Shown here one piece after another: positions 34,679 to 43,302 of a stretch of DNA of 64,000 bases. Each line of letters begins with the position of its first letter. The stretch's first letter is position 1. Source of the stretch: Phosphoribacter sp037045045 (lineage in GTDB: Bacteria > Actinomycetota > Actinomycetes > Actinomycetales > Dermatophilaceae). The position numbers were made by a program, and so were the translations under genes. The DNA lies in NCBI GenBank assembly GCA_037045045.1, contig JBAOHL010000005.1, positions 248,001-312,000 of the forward strand. Reading direction: 5' to 3'. A model generated the notes under the pieces. That model searched no databases and was not told the DNA's origin. It saw only the letters and a list, made by a program, of their open reading frames with translations.

Positions 34679-36475
34679 ATGTCCCAGCGAGTGACCATGC
34701 CAGCCCTGGGCGAGTCCGTCACCGAGGGCACCGTGACCCGGTGGCTCAAGCAGGTCGGCGAACGCGTCGAGGTCGACGAACCGTTGCTCGAAGTCTCGAC
34801 GGACAAGGTCGACACCGAGATCCCCTCCCCATATGCCGGTGTGCTCACCGAGATCCTCGTCGCCGAAGACGAGACGGCCGCGGTCGGTGCCGACCTCGCG
34901 GTAATCGGCGACGGGGCGGGCGCACCGGCCGCCGCTCCGTCCGCCGCGGCGCCGGCAGCCGCCCCCGCGGAGCCGCCGGCCGCCGCATCCCCGCCTGCAC
35001 CCGCCCCAGCTCCCGCCGCGCCAACGGCGCCCACCTCGGCTCCTGCGCCGGTCTCGTCGGCTGCCCCATCGGGGGCCGGCCAGGCGGTGACCATGCCGGC
35101 GCTCGGCGAGTCCGTCACCGAGGGCACGGTCACCCGGTGGCTCAAGCAGGTCGGCGAACGCGTCGAGGTCGACGAACCGTTGCTCGAAGTCTCGACGGAC
35201 AAGGTCGACACCGAGATCCCCTCCCCGTATGCCGGTGTGCTCACCGAGATCCTCGTCGCCGAAGACGAGACCGCCGCCGTCGGAGCCGACCTCGCCATCA
35301 TCGGCGGCACGCCCGCGCAGGCCGATACCGCCCCCGGCGCGACCGCTTCACCGGCACCACCTGCTCCCCCGGCACCACCTGCTCCCCCGGCACCTGCCGC
35401 TCCCGCGGCGCCTCCCCCGGCACCGGCGCCCGCGCCCGCCGCCGCTGCTCCCCCGGCAACTCCCGCTCCCGCTCCCGCCGCCCCGCCGGCCCCCCCTGCC
35501 CCGGCCCCGGCCGCGGGCGGCGAGGACGGCAGCTACGTCACGCCGCTGGTGCGCAAACTCGCGGCCCAGCATGGTGTCGACATCGCCACGGTGACCGGCA
35601 CCGGAGTCGGCGGGCGGGTGCGCAAGCAGGACGTGCTCGACGCGGCGGCCAGCACCAAGGCGGCAGCCGCGACGACCCCGGCCGCAGCGGCCCCGGCAAC
35701 TGCGACATCGGCGGCCGCCGCCGCCCCCGCACCAGCGAGCGCCCAACCGGCGTCACCCAAGCGTGGCACGACCGAGAAGATGACCCGGCTGCGCAAGGTC
35801 ATCGCCCAGCGGATGGTCGAGTCGCTGCAGGTGTCGGCCCAGCTCACCACGGTCGTCGAGGTCGACCTCACCAAGGTCGCCCGGCTGCGGGCCCGGTCGA
35901 AGTCCGCGTTCGAGAGCCGGGAGGGGACCAAGCTCACCTTCCTGCCGTTCCTGGCCCTCGCGGCGGTCGAGTCCCTCAAGTCCTTCCCCATGGTCAACGC
36001 CAGCGTCGACGGGGACTCGATCGTCTACCACGCTCAGGAGAACCTGTCCGTCGCCGTGGACACCGACAAGGGCCTCATCGTCCCCGTGGTCAAGAACGCC
36101 GGAGACCTCAACATCGCCGGCCTGTCCCGGGCGATCGCCGACGTCGCCGAACGCACCCGGACGAACAAGATCACCCCGGACGACCTGGCCGGTGGAACGT
36201 TCACGATCACCAACACCGGCAGCCGTGGGGCGTTGTTCGACACCCCGATCATCAACCAGCCGCAGGTCGCCATCCTCGGCACCGGCGCCCTGGTCAAGCG
36301 GCCGGTCGTCGTCACCGACGTCGACGGCGGCGAGACGATCGCCATCCGCCAGATCATGATGCTCGCGCTGTCCTACGACCACCGCATCGTCGACGGCGCC
36401 GACGCGGCCCGCTTCCTCGTGGCGATGAAGACCCGGTTGGAGGAGGGCAACTTCGAGGCCGACCTCGGCCTCTAG
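34679..36475 (+). CDS. sucB: Dihydrolipoamide acyltransferase (E2), two lipoyl domains
   Basis: 598 residues. Two lipoyl domains (residues about 2-80 and 135-215), each with the lipoylated lysine in STDKVDTEIPSP, are separated by Ala/Pro-rich linkers. Then a peripheral subunit-binding domain (VTPLVRKLAAQHGVDIATVTGTGVGGRVRKQDVLDA) and the catalytic domain, ending with SYDHRIVDGADAARFL (catalytic His and Asp). It is the shared E2 of 2-oxoglutarate/pyruvate dehydrogenases in actinobacteria. lipB and lipA, needed for its lipoylation, are 9-12 kb downstream. The two lipoyl segments are almost identical at the DNA level. Confidence 0.95.
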   Translation: MSQRVTMPALGESVTEGTVTRWLKQVGERVEVDEPLLEVSTDKVDTEIPSPYAGVLTEILVAEDETAAVGADLAVIGDGAGAPAAAPSAAAPAAAPAEPPAAASPPAPAPAPAAPTAPTSAPAPVSSAAPSGAGQAVTMPALGESVTEGTVTRWLKQVGERVEVDEPLLEVSTDKVDTEIPSPYAGVLTEILVAEDETAAVGADLAIIGGTPAQADTAPGATASPAPPAPPAPPAPPAPAAPAAPPPAPAPAPAAAAPPATPAPAPAAPPAPPAPAPAAGGEDGSYVTPLVRKLAAQHGVDIATVTGTGVGGRVRKQDVLDAAASTKAAAATTPAAAAPATATSAAAAAPAPASAQPASPKRGTTEKMTRLRKVIAQRMVESLQVSAQLTTVVEVDLTKVARLRARSKSAFESREGTKLTFLPFLALAAVESLKSFPMVNASVDGDSIVYHAQENLSVAVDTDKGLIVPVVKNAGDLNIAGLSRAIADVAERTRTNKITPDDLAGGTFTITNTGSRGALFDTPIINQPQVAILGTGALVKRPVVVTDVDGGETIAIRQIMMLALSYDHRIVDGADAARFLVAMKTRLEEGNFEADLGL

Positions 36476-36522
36476 CCCCCAGGCCACCCAGCGGATCCCC
36501 ACTCGAGGCAGGAGGCCGAGAC

Positions 36523-37413
36523 ATGGGCCGGATCGTCGTCAGCGGGGCGTCAGGGTTCATCGGCGGCGCCCTCACGGCATACCTGCGCGACCGCGGCGAC
36601 GTCGTCGTGCGCCTGGTCCGGCGATCCCCCACCGGCCCGGACGAGATCCCCTGGGACCCGTCCAGCGGCCACCTCGACCCGGCCGCCCTGGCCGGCGTCG
36701 ACGCGGTCGTCCATCTCGCCGGCGCCGGGGTGGGCGATCGACGCTGGACCCCGGCATACAAGCAACTCATCCTCGACTCACGAGTCAACAGCACCCGCGC
36801 CGTCGCCGCGGCCGTGGCTGCGGCTGACCGTCCGGTGCGCCTCGTCACCGCCTCGGCCATCGGCTACTACGGGCCCGACCGCGGCGACGAGACGCTCACC
36901 GAGGCGAGTGCCCCGGGGCACGGGTTCCTCGCCGAGGTGGTCCGCGCGTGGGAGGGCGCGGCGGCGGCGGCCGTCGAGGCCGGGATGCCGGTCACACACG
37001 CCCGCACGGGGCTGGTCATGTCGGCCACCGGAGGGATGTTCCCCCGACTGGTGCGCCTCACCCGGTTCGGGCTCGGCGGGCCGATGGCCTCGGGGCGCCA
37101 GGCGATGTCGTGGGTGAGCCTTGCCGACACGGTGCGCGCATACGCGTACCTCGTCGACCACCCCGAGATCACCGGTCCGGTCAACCTCGTGGGCCCGGAT
37201 CCGCGCCCCCAGCGGGATGTCGCGGCTGCCTTGGGCCGCGCGGTGCATCGTCCCGCCGTGGTGCCGGCCCCGGCCTTCGCCTTGCGCGTCGTGCTCGGCG
37301 AGTTCGCCGAGGACGTGCTCGGCAGCCTGCGGGTCCTGCCCAAGGCGCTGACCGACGCCGGGTTCGGGTTCGAGTACCCGACCCTGGAGGCTGCGGTCGC
37401 CACGTTGGCCTGA
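36523..37413 (+). CDS. TIGR01777-family NAD(P)-dependent epimerase (Rv2216-like)
   Basis: 296 residues, an extended short-chain dehydrogenase fold. It begins with the Rossmann motif VSGASGFIGGALTAYL, has VHLAGAGVGDRRWTP, TASAIGYYG, and the family C-terminal block LGEFAEDVLGSLRVLPKALTDAGF. The TIGR01777 group is linked to cell division inhibitor SulA-like annotations but its reaction is unknown. ATG 36523 follows a GGAGG site. In M. tuberculosis the homologue also follows the E2 gene. Confidence 0.93.
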   Translation: MGRIVVSGASGFIGGALTAYLRDRGDVVVRLVRRSPTGPDEIPWDPSSGHLDPAALAGVDAVVHLAGAGVGDRRWTPAYKQLILDSRVNSTRAVAAAVAAADRPVRLVTASAIGYYGPDRGDETLTEASAPGHGFLAEVVRAWEGAAAAAVEAGMPVTHARTGLVMSATGGMFPRLVRLTRFGLGGPMASGRQAMSWVSLADTVRAYAYLVDHPEITGPVNLVGPDPRPQRDVAAALGRAVHRPAVVPAPAFALRVVLGEFAEDVLGSLRVLPKALTDAGFGFEYPTLEAAVATLA

Positions 37414-37423
37414 GTACTGGGCC

Positions 37424-38932
37424 TCAGGGCGCCCGCAGGTCGGCAAGGAGCCACCGACCCTCGACGAGGCGCAGTTCGACGAGCACCGGCGCCTCGTCGG
37501 TGGGGACTCCCGGGTCGCCGTCACCCGCGGAGGCAGCGGTTGCCGTCGTCGTGGCGACCACCGTGTCGAGCCGGGCCACCACTGTTGCCGTCGGTGGCGT
37601 GACGCGCACGTCGCGCACCGACACCACGTCGAAGCGCAGGGAGGCGTACCGCGCCTGGCTGGCCCGGAGCGCGGCAATGAGCCGCGTGTCGTGCTCGAGG
37701 ATGGGCGAGCCCGGGGCGTCCGCCTGCGCGAGGAGCGCGGGGTCGGCCACCACCAACGCCCGGGCCCGAGCAGCGGCGAGATCGCGCAGCAACACCGTGG
37801 CCTGAGTTTCGACGAGCGCGGTCGTCGCAGGGGTGGGGTCTGCTGTCTGGGCCAGGCGCGCGTGGATCGTTCGCACGAGCACGCCAGACATCGCGGCGAC
37901 CAGCAAGGCTCCGACCACCGCCCACCGGCCCCATCGCCAACGTCGGATCGGCCCGATCCGGCGTCCGGCCAAGGGGATCCGCGACGGCGTCTCCGACGGT
38001 GCAGCGTGGCGCCCACGTCGCGTCCGGCGCCAGAAGGGGACGCGAAGGGGCATCGGCGGCTCGCTGAGAGCGGCGACCGCCTGGGCTCGTAGCCGTCGGG
38101 TCAACGCCGCCGCGACGTCCGCCTCCCCCGGGGCGACCAGACGCACAGGCACCGGTGGCGACACGGCGTAGAGGTCGCGGGCCGCCTCGCCGGCACTGGG
38201 CCTGGCCCACGGGTCGCGAGCGAGCAGCCGGGCCACCACCGGCCCGTATGCCGCGCCGACCATGCCGGTCACGCCAGTCCCGTCGGGCGCGCCGGTGTCC
38301 GGCAGCGGACGGCCGGTGAGGGCGTACCACGCCAGCGCGCCGAGCCCGAAGACGTCGCTGGCCTCGGTGGCCAAGGCCCCACCGGCCCGTTCGGGGGCAA
38401 GGAAGCCCGGGGTGCCGGCCACCAGGGGTGGTTCGCTCTCGCCGACGGCCCGGGCCGTGGCGAAGTCGGCTAGCAGGGGTTTGCCGCTGGCGGAGAACAG
38501 CACGTTGCCGGGCGAGAGGTCCCCGTGGACGACACCGGCGCGGTGCAGGGTGTCGAGGGTGCTGGCCAGCGGGACGAGGACGGTGGCCACCTCGCCCTCG
38601 GTGAGCCGGCCCCGGACGGCGACGAGGTCGGCGAGACTGCCGCCCTGCGCGAGATCGGTGATGAGGGCCACCGACCCGTCCGGTCGGGCGAAGGCTCGGC
38701 GCAATCGCACGACGTGCTCGTCGGCGATCCGCGACAGGACGGCGCTCTCGCGCGCCGCGAGAGCGAGGACGTCGACGGCACGCTCACGCGCTGGGTCGGT
38801 GATCTTCACCGCCACCGGGTCGTCGGTGTCCGTGTCGGTCGCGGCCCACACCGCGCTGGTGGCCCCTCGGCCGAGCAGGCGGGTCACGGCATACCCGTCG
38901 ACCTCTGGCACGGTGGTGGTGGGCTCGGTCAC
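37424..38932 (-). CDS. Membrane-anchored serine/threonine protein kinase with atypical HGD and DFA motifs
   Basis: 502 residues. The kinase domain (about 10-265) has a Gly loop LGRGATSAVW and catalytic AVKI lysine, but HGDLSPGNVLF instead of HRDxKxxN and DFATA instead of DFG. The catalytic Asp and Asn remain, while the metal-binding Asp is followed by Ala. A transmembrane helix (about 340-360) separates it from an extracellular Mce-associated-like alpha/beta domain (ending LVELRLVEGRWLLADLRAP). It may be a weak or regulatory kinase. The start is GTG 38932. Confidence 0.85.
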   Translation of the reverse strand: MTEPTTTVPEVDGYAVTRLLGRGATSAVWAATDTDTDDPVAVKITDPARERAVDVLALAARESAVLSRIADEHVVRLRRAFARPDGSVALITDLAQGGSLADLVAVRGRLTEGEVATVLVPLASTLDTLHRAGVVHGDLSPGNVLFSASGKPLLADFATARAVGESEPPLVAGTPGFLAPERAGGALATEASDVFGLGALAWYALTGRPLPDTGAPDGTGVTGMVGAAYGPVVARLLARDPWARPSAGEAARDLYAVSPPVPVRLVAPGEADVAAALTRRLRAQAVAALSEPPMPLRVPFWRRTRRGRHAAPSETPSRIPLAGRRIGPIRRWRWGRWAVVGALLVAAMSGVLVRTIHARLAQTADPTPATTALVETQATVLLRDLAAARARALVVADPALLAQADAPGSPILEHDTRLIAALRASQARYASLRFDVVSVRDVRVTPPTATVVARLDTVVATTTATAASAGDGDPGVPTDEAPVLVELRLVEGRWLLADLRAP

Positions 38933-38996
38933 CCCGTCATCGTCGCGCCCGGGCCCCGTTCCCCGCTCGCGTCGTCCACAGCCCTCCCCAGGGCGG

Positions 38997-39422
38997 CTAC
39001 GGTGCGCCGAGCAGGGTACGCCCGTCCTCGGTCACCTGCCAGAACGGGTTGTGCGCGACCTCCCACGGGTGCCCGTCGGGGTCGACGAAGACGCCGGAAT
39101 ACCCACCCCAGAAGGTCTCGCCCGCGGCCCGAGCGACCGTGCCGCCGGCGGCGGCCGCCAGCGCCAGGACGGCGTCCACCTCGGCGGGTTCGCGGGTGTT
39201 GTAGGCCAGCGTCACGCCGCCCCATCCGCCCGGGTCGCCCACGCCAGAGTCCTCGGCGAGCCGGTCCCGGCTCCACAGCCCGAGAACGAGACCGCCGACC
39301 TGGAAGAACGCGACGTCGTCCTGGACGACACCGCGCCACCCGAGCGCCTGGTAGAAGCCCACCGCCCGCTGCAGATCTGCCACGCCCAGGGTGAGGCAGG
39401 ACACCCGCTGTTCCATGATCAT
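38997..39422 (-). CDS. VOC superfamily protein (glyoxalase/bleomycin-resistance-like)
   Basis: 141 residues with two beta-alpha-beta-beta-beta modules: VSCLTLGVADLQRAVGFYQALGW at the start and GYSGVFVDPDGHPWEVAHNPFW at the end, with a metal-ligand type His/Glu arrangement. The substrate is unknown. ATG 39422 is preceded at six bases by TACCGT (leaderless). It is the last intact core gene before the mobile-element zone. Confidence 0.88.
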   Translation of the reverse strand: MIMEQRVSCLTLGVADLQRAVGFYQALGWRGVVQDDVAFFQVGGLVLGLWSRDRLAEDSGVGDPGGWGGVTLAYNTREPAEVDAVLALAAAAGGTVARAAGETFWGGYSGVFVDPDGHPWEVAHNPFWQVTEDGRTLLGAP

Positions 39423-39681
39423 GGCTCAACGGTAGGGCGCGGGCCCGACATTTAGCCTCTGGGTAGGGTCCGCGGGCGGGCCGAACGTCCGACCGGGATA
39501 CGTGGTGATCTCTGACTTCTGAGTGGTCGTCCGCGGGCCCGGTGTCTGGTCGAGCGGTGTCCTTGTTCGGGAACTTGGAGCCAGCCCATGGGCGTGGACT
39601 CCTGCTTAGAGAATGTCTGGGCCGTGGCCGCGGTGGTCAGTCACCTGGTGAACAGGATTCCGACTGACAGGAGCAAGGACG

Positions 39682-39786
39682 ATGGCGTTGACGTTGGGCA
39701 TCGAGGTCGCGGTCCGGGCGGCGCATCAGGCGACGCTGGCCCGGCTGCCGCTGCTGCATCCCGAAGGACTGCGGCCCTTCTGGCCG
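39682..39786 (+). pseudogene. Probable IS110-family transposase N-terminal fragment
   Basis: About 35 codons from ATG 39682 (GIEVAVRAAHQATLAR) look like the start of an IS110-type transposase, whose N-terminus has IDVAxxxH-like sequence. The similarity stops after about 20 residues and the rest of the element is missing. This is a remembered family pattern only, so confidence is low. The stretch 39428-39681 upstream shows no gene. Confidence 0.35.
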
Positions 39787-39808
39787 TTTCGCAGCGTCCT
39801 GGCATTCC

Positions 39809-39988
39809 GGTGTGGCCCTCCATCCCGGGCCGTTCGCCGCGTTCTGGCAGTTGGCGGGCCTTGCTGTGATCCCGCCCAACTCCGGCCCTGTGGACGACGC
39901 CGAGCGCCGTCCGGCCGTCGTTGGCATACTCGATGGAGCGAGTGGGCGGTTGGTGGCCCGCTGGGTGTTCCACCTCGTCGAGTCGTGA
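39809..39988 (+). pseudogene. C-terminal fragment of an unknown protein
   Basis: About 60 codons (GVALHPGPFAAFWQLAGLAV then ILDGASGRLVARWVFHLVES to TGA 39988) have strong codon bias at position three and look coding, but no supported start exists. Its last 60 bases resemble the sequence preceding the second, broken lipoprotein copy (40960-41035), so it was probably part of the duplicated unit. Confidence 0.4.
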
Positions 39989-39997
39989 ACCAGGATG

Positions 39998-40038
39998 GAC
40001 AGGGGATGGGGCATGGGCTGCATCGGTACGCGAGCCGC
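39998..40038 (+). repeat. Direct repeat A of a tandem duplication (second copy 41037-41076)
   Basis: A 40-base segment around the start of the lipoprotein gene (GACAGGGGATGGGGCATGGG and the next 20 bases) is found again at 41037-41076 with two differences. It contains the ribosome-binding site, start codon and first residues MGCIG. It shows that a second copy of the lipoprotein gene once stood downstream. Confidence 0.85.
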
Positions 40039-40654
40039 CGCTCGATCCGGCTTTCGACCCATCACCAGCGTGGTCACGGCACTCAGTGCGGGTGCCGTGC
40101 TTCTCGTTGGAGCGTGCACGCCTTCCCCGCAGCCGACCCCGACGAGCACCACCAGCGCGACGGTGTCCACGAGCCCGACAGCCCCTACTTCCACGACGAG
40201 CGACCCACCCACGAGCAACGTGCCGACCACCGACCCCGGCTTCCCACCCGCCGCCCGGGTGGACTCGATCGAAGGCGCTCAGGAGTTCGTCAAGTACTTC
40301 ATGGCCCAGCTCAACCGCAGTTGGACCGAAGCAGACCCTACGCTGATTGTTCCGCTGTGCCTGCCAACCAGCAAGACCTGTGCCGCATACATAGGCAAAG
40401 CGAAAGACTACCGAGACCGAGGCCTGAGGTATGTGGGAATTCCGGTCGAAGTCCAATCCGTCCAAGGGTTCGAATGGATCTCCGGTTCCGCTGCCGTTCG
40501 AGTACGTGGCAAACAATCCTCCGGGAAAGTCGTCGATTCGAATGGCTCAGTAGTCCAAGAGGCCCCCGCCAACTCAGGGAGCGTTGTGTTCCAGTTGGAG
40601 CACAACGGACTGTGGCGGGTCAGCGAGATTCAGGGTGAGGCAGTAACAAGATGA
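40013..40654 (+). CDS. DUF6318-type lipoprotein
   Basis: 213 residues. A signal peptide ends in the lipobox LLVGAC (Cys about 36), followed by a Thr/Ser/Pro-rich linker and a compact domain with GAQEFVKYFMAQLNRSWTEADP and LCLPTSKTCAAYI, the cysteine pair typical of DUF6318 lipoproteins. It is expected on the outer face of the membrane. ATG 40013 has an AGGGGATGGGG site. The stop overlaps the next ATG. Codon use is clearly less GC-biased than in the surrounding core genes, suggesting acquisition. The function is unknown. Confidence 0.75.
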   Translation: MGCIGTRAAARSGFRPITSVVTALSAGAVLLVGACTPSPQPTPTSTTSATVSTSPTAPTSTTSDPPTSNVPTTDPGFPPAARVDSIEGAQEFVKYFMAQLNRSWTEADPTLIVPLCLPTSKTCAAYIGKAKDYRDRGLRYVGIPVEVQSVQGFEWISGSAAVRVRGKQSSGKVVDSNGSVVQEAPANSGSVVFQLEHNGLWRVSEIQGEAVTR

Positions 40655-40953
40655 GGTCTCGGTTCGGCACGGCGACACTGCTGGCTGGCCTCCTGGCTGC
40701 CATCGCGATCTCGCCGCCGGGCGCCAACGCCTTGGCCAACCTTTGCGCCAATACCACCTTCTTCTTTGATTGTGCACTAGACAACGCGAGCGCCTTCATT
40801 AAGGGTGCGACGCGAACCAATGCGCGCTTCCCTGCTCTTGAGGGTGATGACGGGGTGCAGGCAGCGGGAGCAGTGGCGCGTCGGGCGACGTACGAGTATG
40901 ACTCGTCGTTGGCGTGTGCGGATGCGCTGCGGGCCGTGCTCATCAACCCGTAG
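40651..40953 (+). CDS. Small exported protein of unknown function
   Basis: 100 residues. Signal peptide (about 1-29, ending NALA), then a small domain with two pairs of cysteines (LCANTTFFFDCA and SLACADALRAVLINP). It overlaps the lipoprotein stop by four bases (ATGA), so both are co-translated. The last codons (RAVLINP plus stop) occur again at 42358-42375 after the IS256 element, as the remnant of a second copy. Base composition is lower in GC than the core genes. Confidence 0.65.
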   Translation: MRSRFGTATLLAGLLAAIAISPPGANALANLCANTTFFFDCALDNASAFIKGATRTNARFPALEGDDGVQAAGAVARRATYEYDSSLACADALRAVLINP

Positions 40954-41050
40954 CCGACTCGCGGCATACCGTGGAGCACTTGACCGGTGGTGGCCGAGAT
41001 GGCGCCTGCGCGTCCGTGAGTTGAAGCACCGGGTCAGACAGGGGATGGGC

Positions 41051-41081
41051 ATGGGCTGCATCGGTGCGCGAGCCGCGGAGG
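41051..41081 (+). pseudogene. Start of a second lipoprotein copy, truncated by IS256
   Basis: ATG 41051 begins MGCIGARAA, matching the first residues of the lipoprotein at 40013 (MGCIGTRAA). After nine codons the sequence runs into the left end of the IS256-type element. Together with the tail at 42353-42375 it brackets the insertion. Confidence 0.75.
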
Positions 41082-42338
41082 TGTCAGATCGTCTGTGCAA
41101 GGGGTCGGTCCGTCTGAAAGGAAGACGATGGATCCCATGACTGATGAGCTGGAGCCGGTGGATGCGGCGGTTACCGGTAAGGATGTGGCGGCCGAGCTTG
41201 CTGCCTCGGGTGCCTTGGATGAGTTGTTCGCCCGGATCGATGCTGGCGGGGTCGAGATGACCGGGGCGGCCGGGTTGATCCCCGGGCTGATCAAGGCCGC
41301 CCTCGAGCGTGGCTTGCGGGCGGAGTTGAGCGATCATCTCGGCTACGACAAGGGCGCCGCCGCGGCGTCGGGATGACGTTACGCGACATCGCCCACCACC
41401 TGACCAGCACGGTCGGCACTGAACTATCCCACGAGACGATCAGCAAGATCGTCGACGAGATCGGCGAGGAGGTCCTGGCCTGGCAGCGTCGCCCGCTTGA
41501 GGCGTTGTACCCGGTGATCTACCTGGACGCGATCGTGGTCAAGGTCCGCGACGGCGGGCACGTGGTCAACAAGGCCGCGCACATCGCCGTCGGGGTCGAC
41601 ATGGACGGGATCAAGCACGTCCTGGGCATCTGGGTGCAAACCACCGAGGGCGCGAAGTTCTGGGCGTCGGTGTGCGCCGACCTGGCCAACCGCGGCATCC
41701 GCGACGTCCTGATCGTCTGCTGCGACGGGCTCAGCGGGCTGCCCGAGGCGATCGAGGCCACCTGGGCCGCCGCGACCGTGCAAAACCTGCGTGGTCCACC
41801 TGATCCGCGCCTCGATGCGGTTCGTCGGCTACGGCGAGCGCAAGGCCGTGGCCGCGGCCCTGAAACCGATCTACACCGCGGCCAACGCCGACGCCGCCCA
41901 GGAGGCCTTGGCGCAGTTCGAGACCGCCTGGGCCGGGAAGTACCCCCACGCGGTGAACACCTGGCGGCCCGCGTGGGAACGGTTCGTGCCGTTCCTGGCT
42001 TTCCCGCCCGAGCCGCGCCGAGTCATCTACACCACCAACTCGATCGAGTCGCTGAACCACCAGCTGCGCAAGATCATCAAGAACCGCGGCCACTTCCCCA
42101 ACGACACCGCCGTGGTCTAGCTGCTCTGGCTAGCAATCTGCACCATCGAAGACAAACGAGCCCGAGCCCGCGAGAAAGAACGCGGCCGACCCGCCACCGA
42201 ACGCACAGGCCCCGGCCGGCTCGTCGAAGGCCAGATCGTCACCAACTGGAAGAAGGCCCTAGCCCCACTCGCGATCGCCCACCCCGACCGCATCACCCCC
42301 CACCTCTGACCATGCCCCCTTACACAGACAACTTGACA
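41082..42338 (+). mobile_element. IS256-family insertion sequence, defective
   Basis: The ends are imperfect 23-bp inverted repeats: TGTCAGATCGTCTGTGC plus AAGGGG at 41082-41104, and its partner at 42316-42338. The element is about 1257 bp. The transposase inside is damaged by an internal deletion, a frame change and a nonsense codon. No clean target duplication is visible at the flanks. Confidence 0.8.
41128..42309 (+). pseudogene. IS256-family transposase pseudogene
   Basis: Starts ATG 41128 (MDPMTDELEPVDAAVTGKDV). After DHLGYDKG (about 41354) some 60 codons normally present are missing and the frame shifts; it resumes at GMTLRDIAHHLTSTVGTELS (41372). A further +1 change in an A-run near 41782 is followed by VVHLIRASMRFVGYGERKAV, and a TAG at 42118 replaces the lysine codon of the VVKLLWLAI block, before the C-terminal part (ALAPLAIAHPDRITPHL) ends at 42309. 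The DDE transposase cannot be made intact. Confidence 0.85.
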
Positions 42339-42352
42339 GGCTCCGGTGAAAC

Positions 42353-42375
42353 AGGCCCGCGCCGTGCTCATCAAC
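42353..42375 (+). pseudogene. End of the second small-exported-protein copy
   Basis: The bases encode RAVLINP and a stop, the same last residues as the small exported protein ending at 40953. It lies 14 bases beyond the right end of the IS256 element, so it is the surviving 3' end of the duplicated locus. Confidence 0.7.
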
Positions 42376-42602
42376 CCCTGAACCCGCTGTCGCCGCGGCG
42401 CCTGGCCACCCACGTTGACTCAGCGGCAGCCGGCCACCGGAGTCGATGCACCGGGACGCGCCGCGTGGCCAGGCGCACCCTCGCGACGTCCGAATCTCGC
42501 CACGTAGTATCCCGGTTACGCCGTGATCGCACCCCGGCGAAGGCAGGGTCGACAATGTCAGAGAGGCTTCGGTAGGCCTCGGGATCCCCCTCAGGAGGAA
42601 CG

Positions 42603-42695
42603 ATGACGAGCCCTTCCGGCTGCGCCGAGCGAACGGCCCTCCCCGGCGAACGGCCGACTGATGTCTCGCGCGCCCCGTCGGGAGGGCCCGCATGA
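42603..42695 (+). CDS. 30-codon ORF coupled to the downstream membrane protein
   Basis: An almost ideal AGGAGGAACG-ATG initiation site at 42603 opens a 30-residue frame (MTSPSGCAERTALPGERPTD and ten more residues). Its TGA overlaps the ATG of the next gene (ATGA, 42692-42695). The arrangement suggests a real translated leader or small protein; the peptide itself has no recognisable feature. Confidence 0.5.
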   Translation: MTSPSGCAERTALPGERPTDVSRAPSGGPA

Positions 42696-43282
42696 TCCGG
42701 GTGCCGCGCCTTACCAATGTCATCTCGTACGTCATCGCTGCCCTCCTCTTTATGACGGTGATGGCGACCGTGGCATACGTGATGTTCACCCAGCCCGAGC
42801 ACTCGGTCGGGGCGCTCGCGGGGGGACTGGGCCTGTGCGTCGTCTACGTCCTCCTCATGTGGAATGCCACGTCGCTCGACCCGGTGAGGGGCCGGATCCA
42901 CACCACACGCTTCGGAGTGGTGCGGCGAAGCCTGGACCTGACCCAGGTAACCCGCCTGGCCGTCGGCGGGAACCACGCGGGCGCCGTGCTGCTCGGTCTG
43001 AAAGCCTCTGGCCCGCGGGTCTTCGTCCCCGTGCTGCACGTGACCGACGTGGTCAAACGCTCCCTGGACCCGGGAACGCTCACTGCCATCGCCGACGCCG
43101 TGGAGCAATTCGTCCCGCACGGCGCCTCGGGCAAGGCGCAGGCACTCGCGCACCTGCGCGCGCAGGCGACGTTCACCGGGGCACCGCAGGATTCCCCGCT
43201 GGCGTCCCTGACGTCGGACGCCCTGCTCAGGGCCGGCGGAGCCGCAGGCGCCGGGGCGACGATCTTCGGCATGCTCGACTAG
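42692..43282 (+). CDS. Two-helix membrane protein of unknown function
   Basis: 196 residues: two N-terminal transmembrane helices (about 8-32 and 40-58), then a PH-like cytoplasmic segment (GRIHTTRFGVVRRSLDLTQVTRLAVGGNHAGAVLLGLK) and a tail. No enzyme motif. The start overlaps a 30-codon upstream ORF that has the stronger ribosome-binding site, so translation is probably coupled. It lies between two mobile-element remnants. Confidence 0.7.
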   Translation: MIRVPRLTNVISYVIAALLFMTVMATVAYVMFTQPEHSVGALAGGLGLCVVYVLLMWNATSLDPVRGRIHTTRFGVVRRSLDLTQVTRLAVGGNHAGAVLLGLKASGPRVFVPVLHVTDVVKRSLDPGTLTAIADAVEQFVPHGASGKAQALAHLRAQATFTGAPQDSPLASLTSDALLRAGGAAGAGATIFGMLD

Positions 43283-43302
43283 CGGCATAGCCATCGTGGC
43301 CG

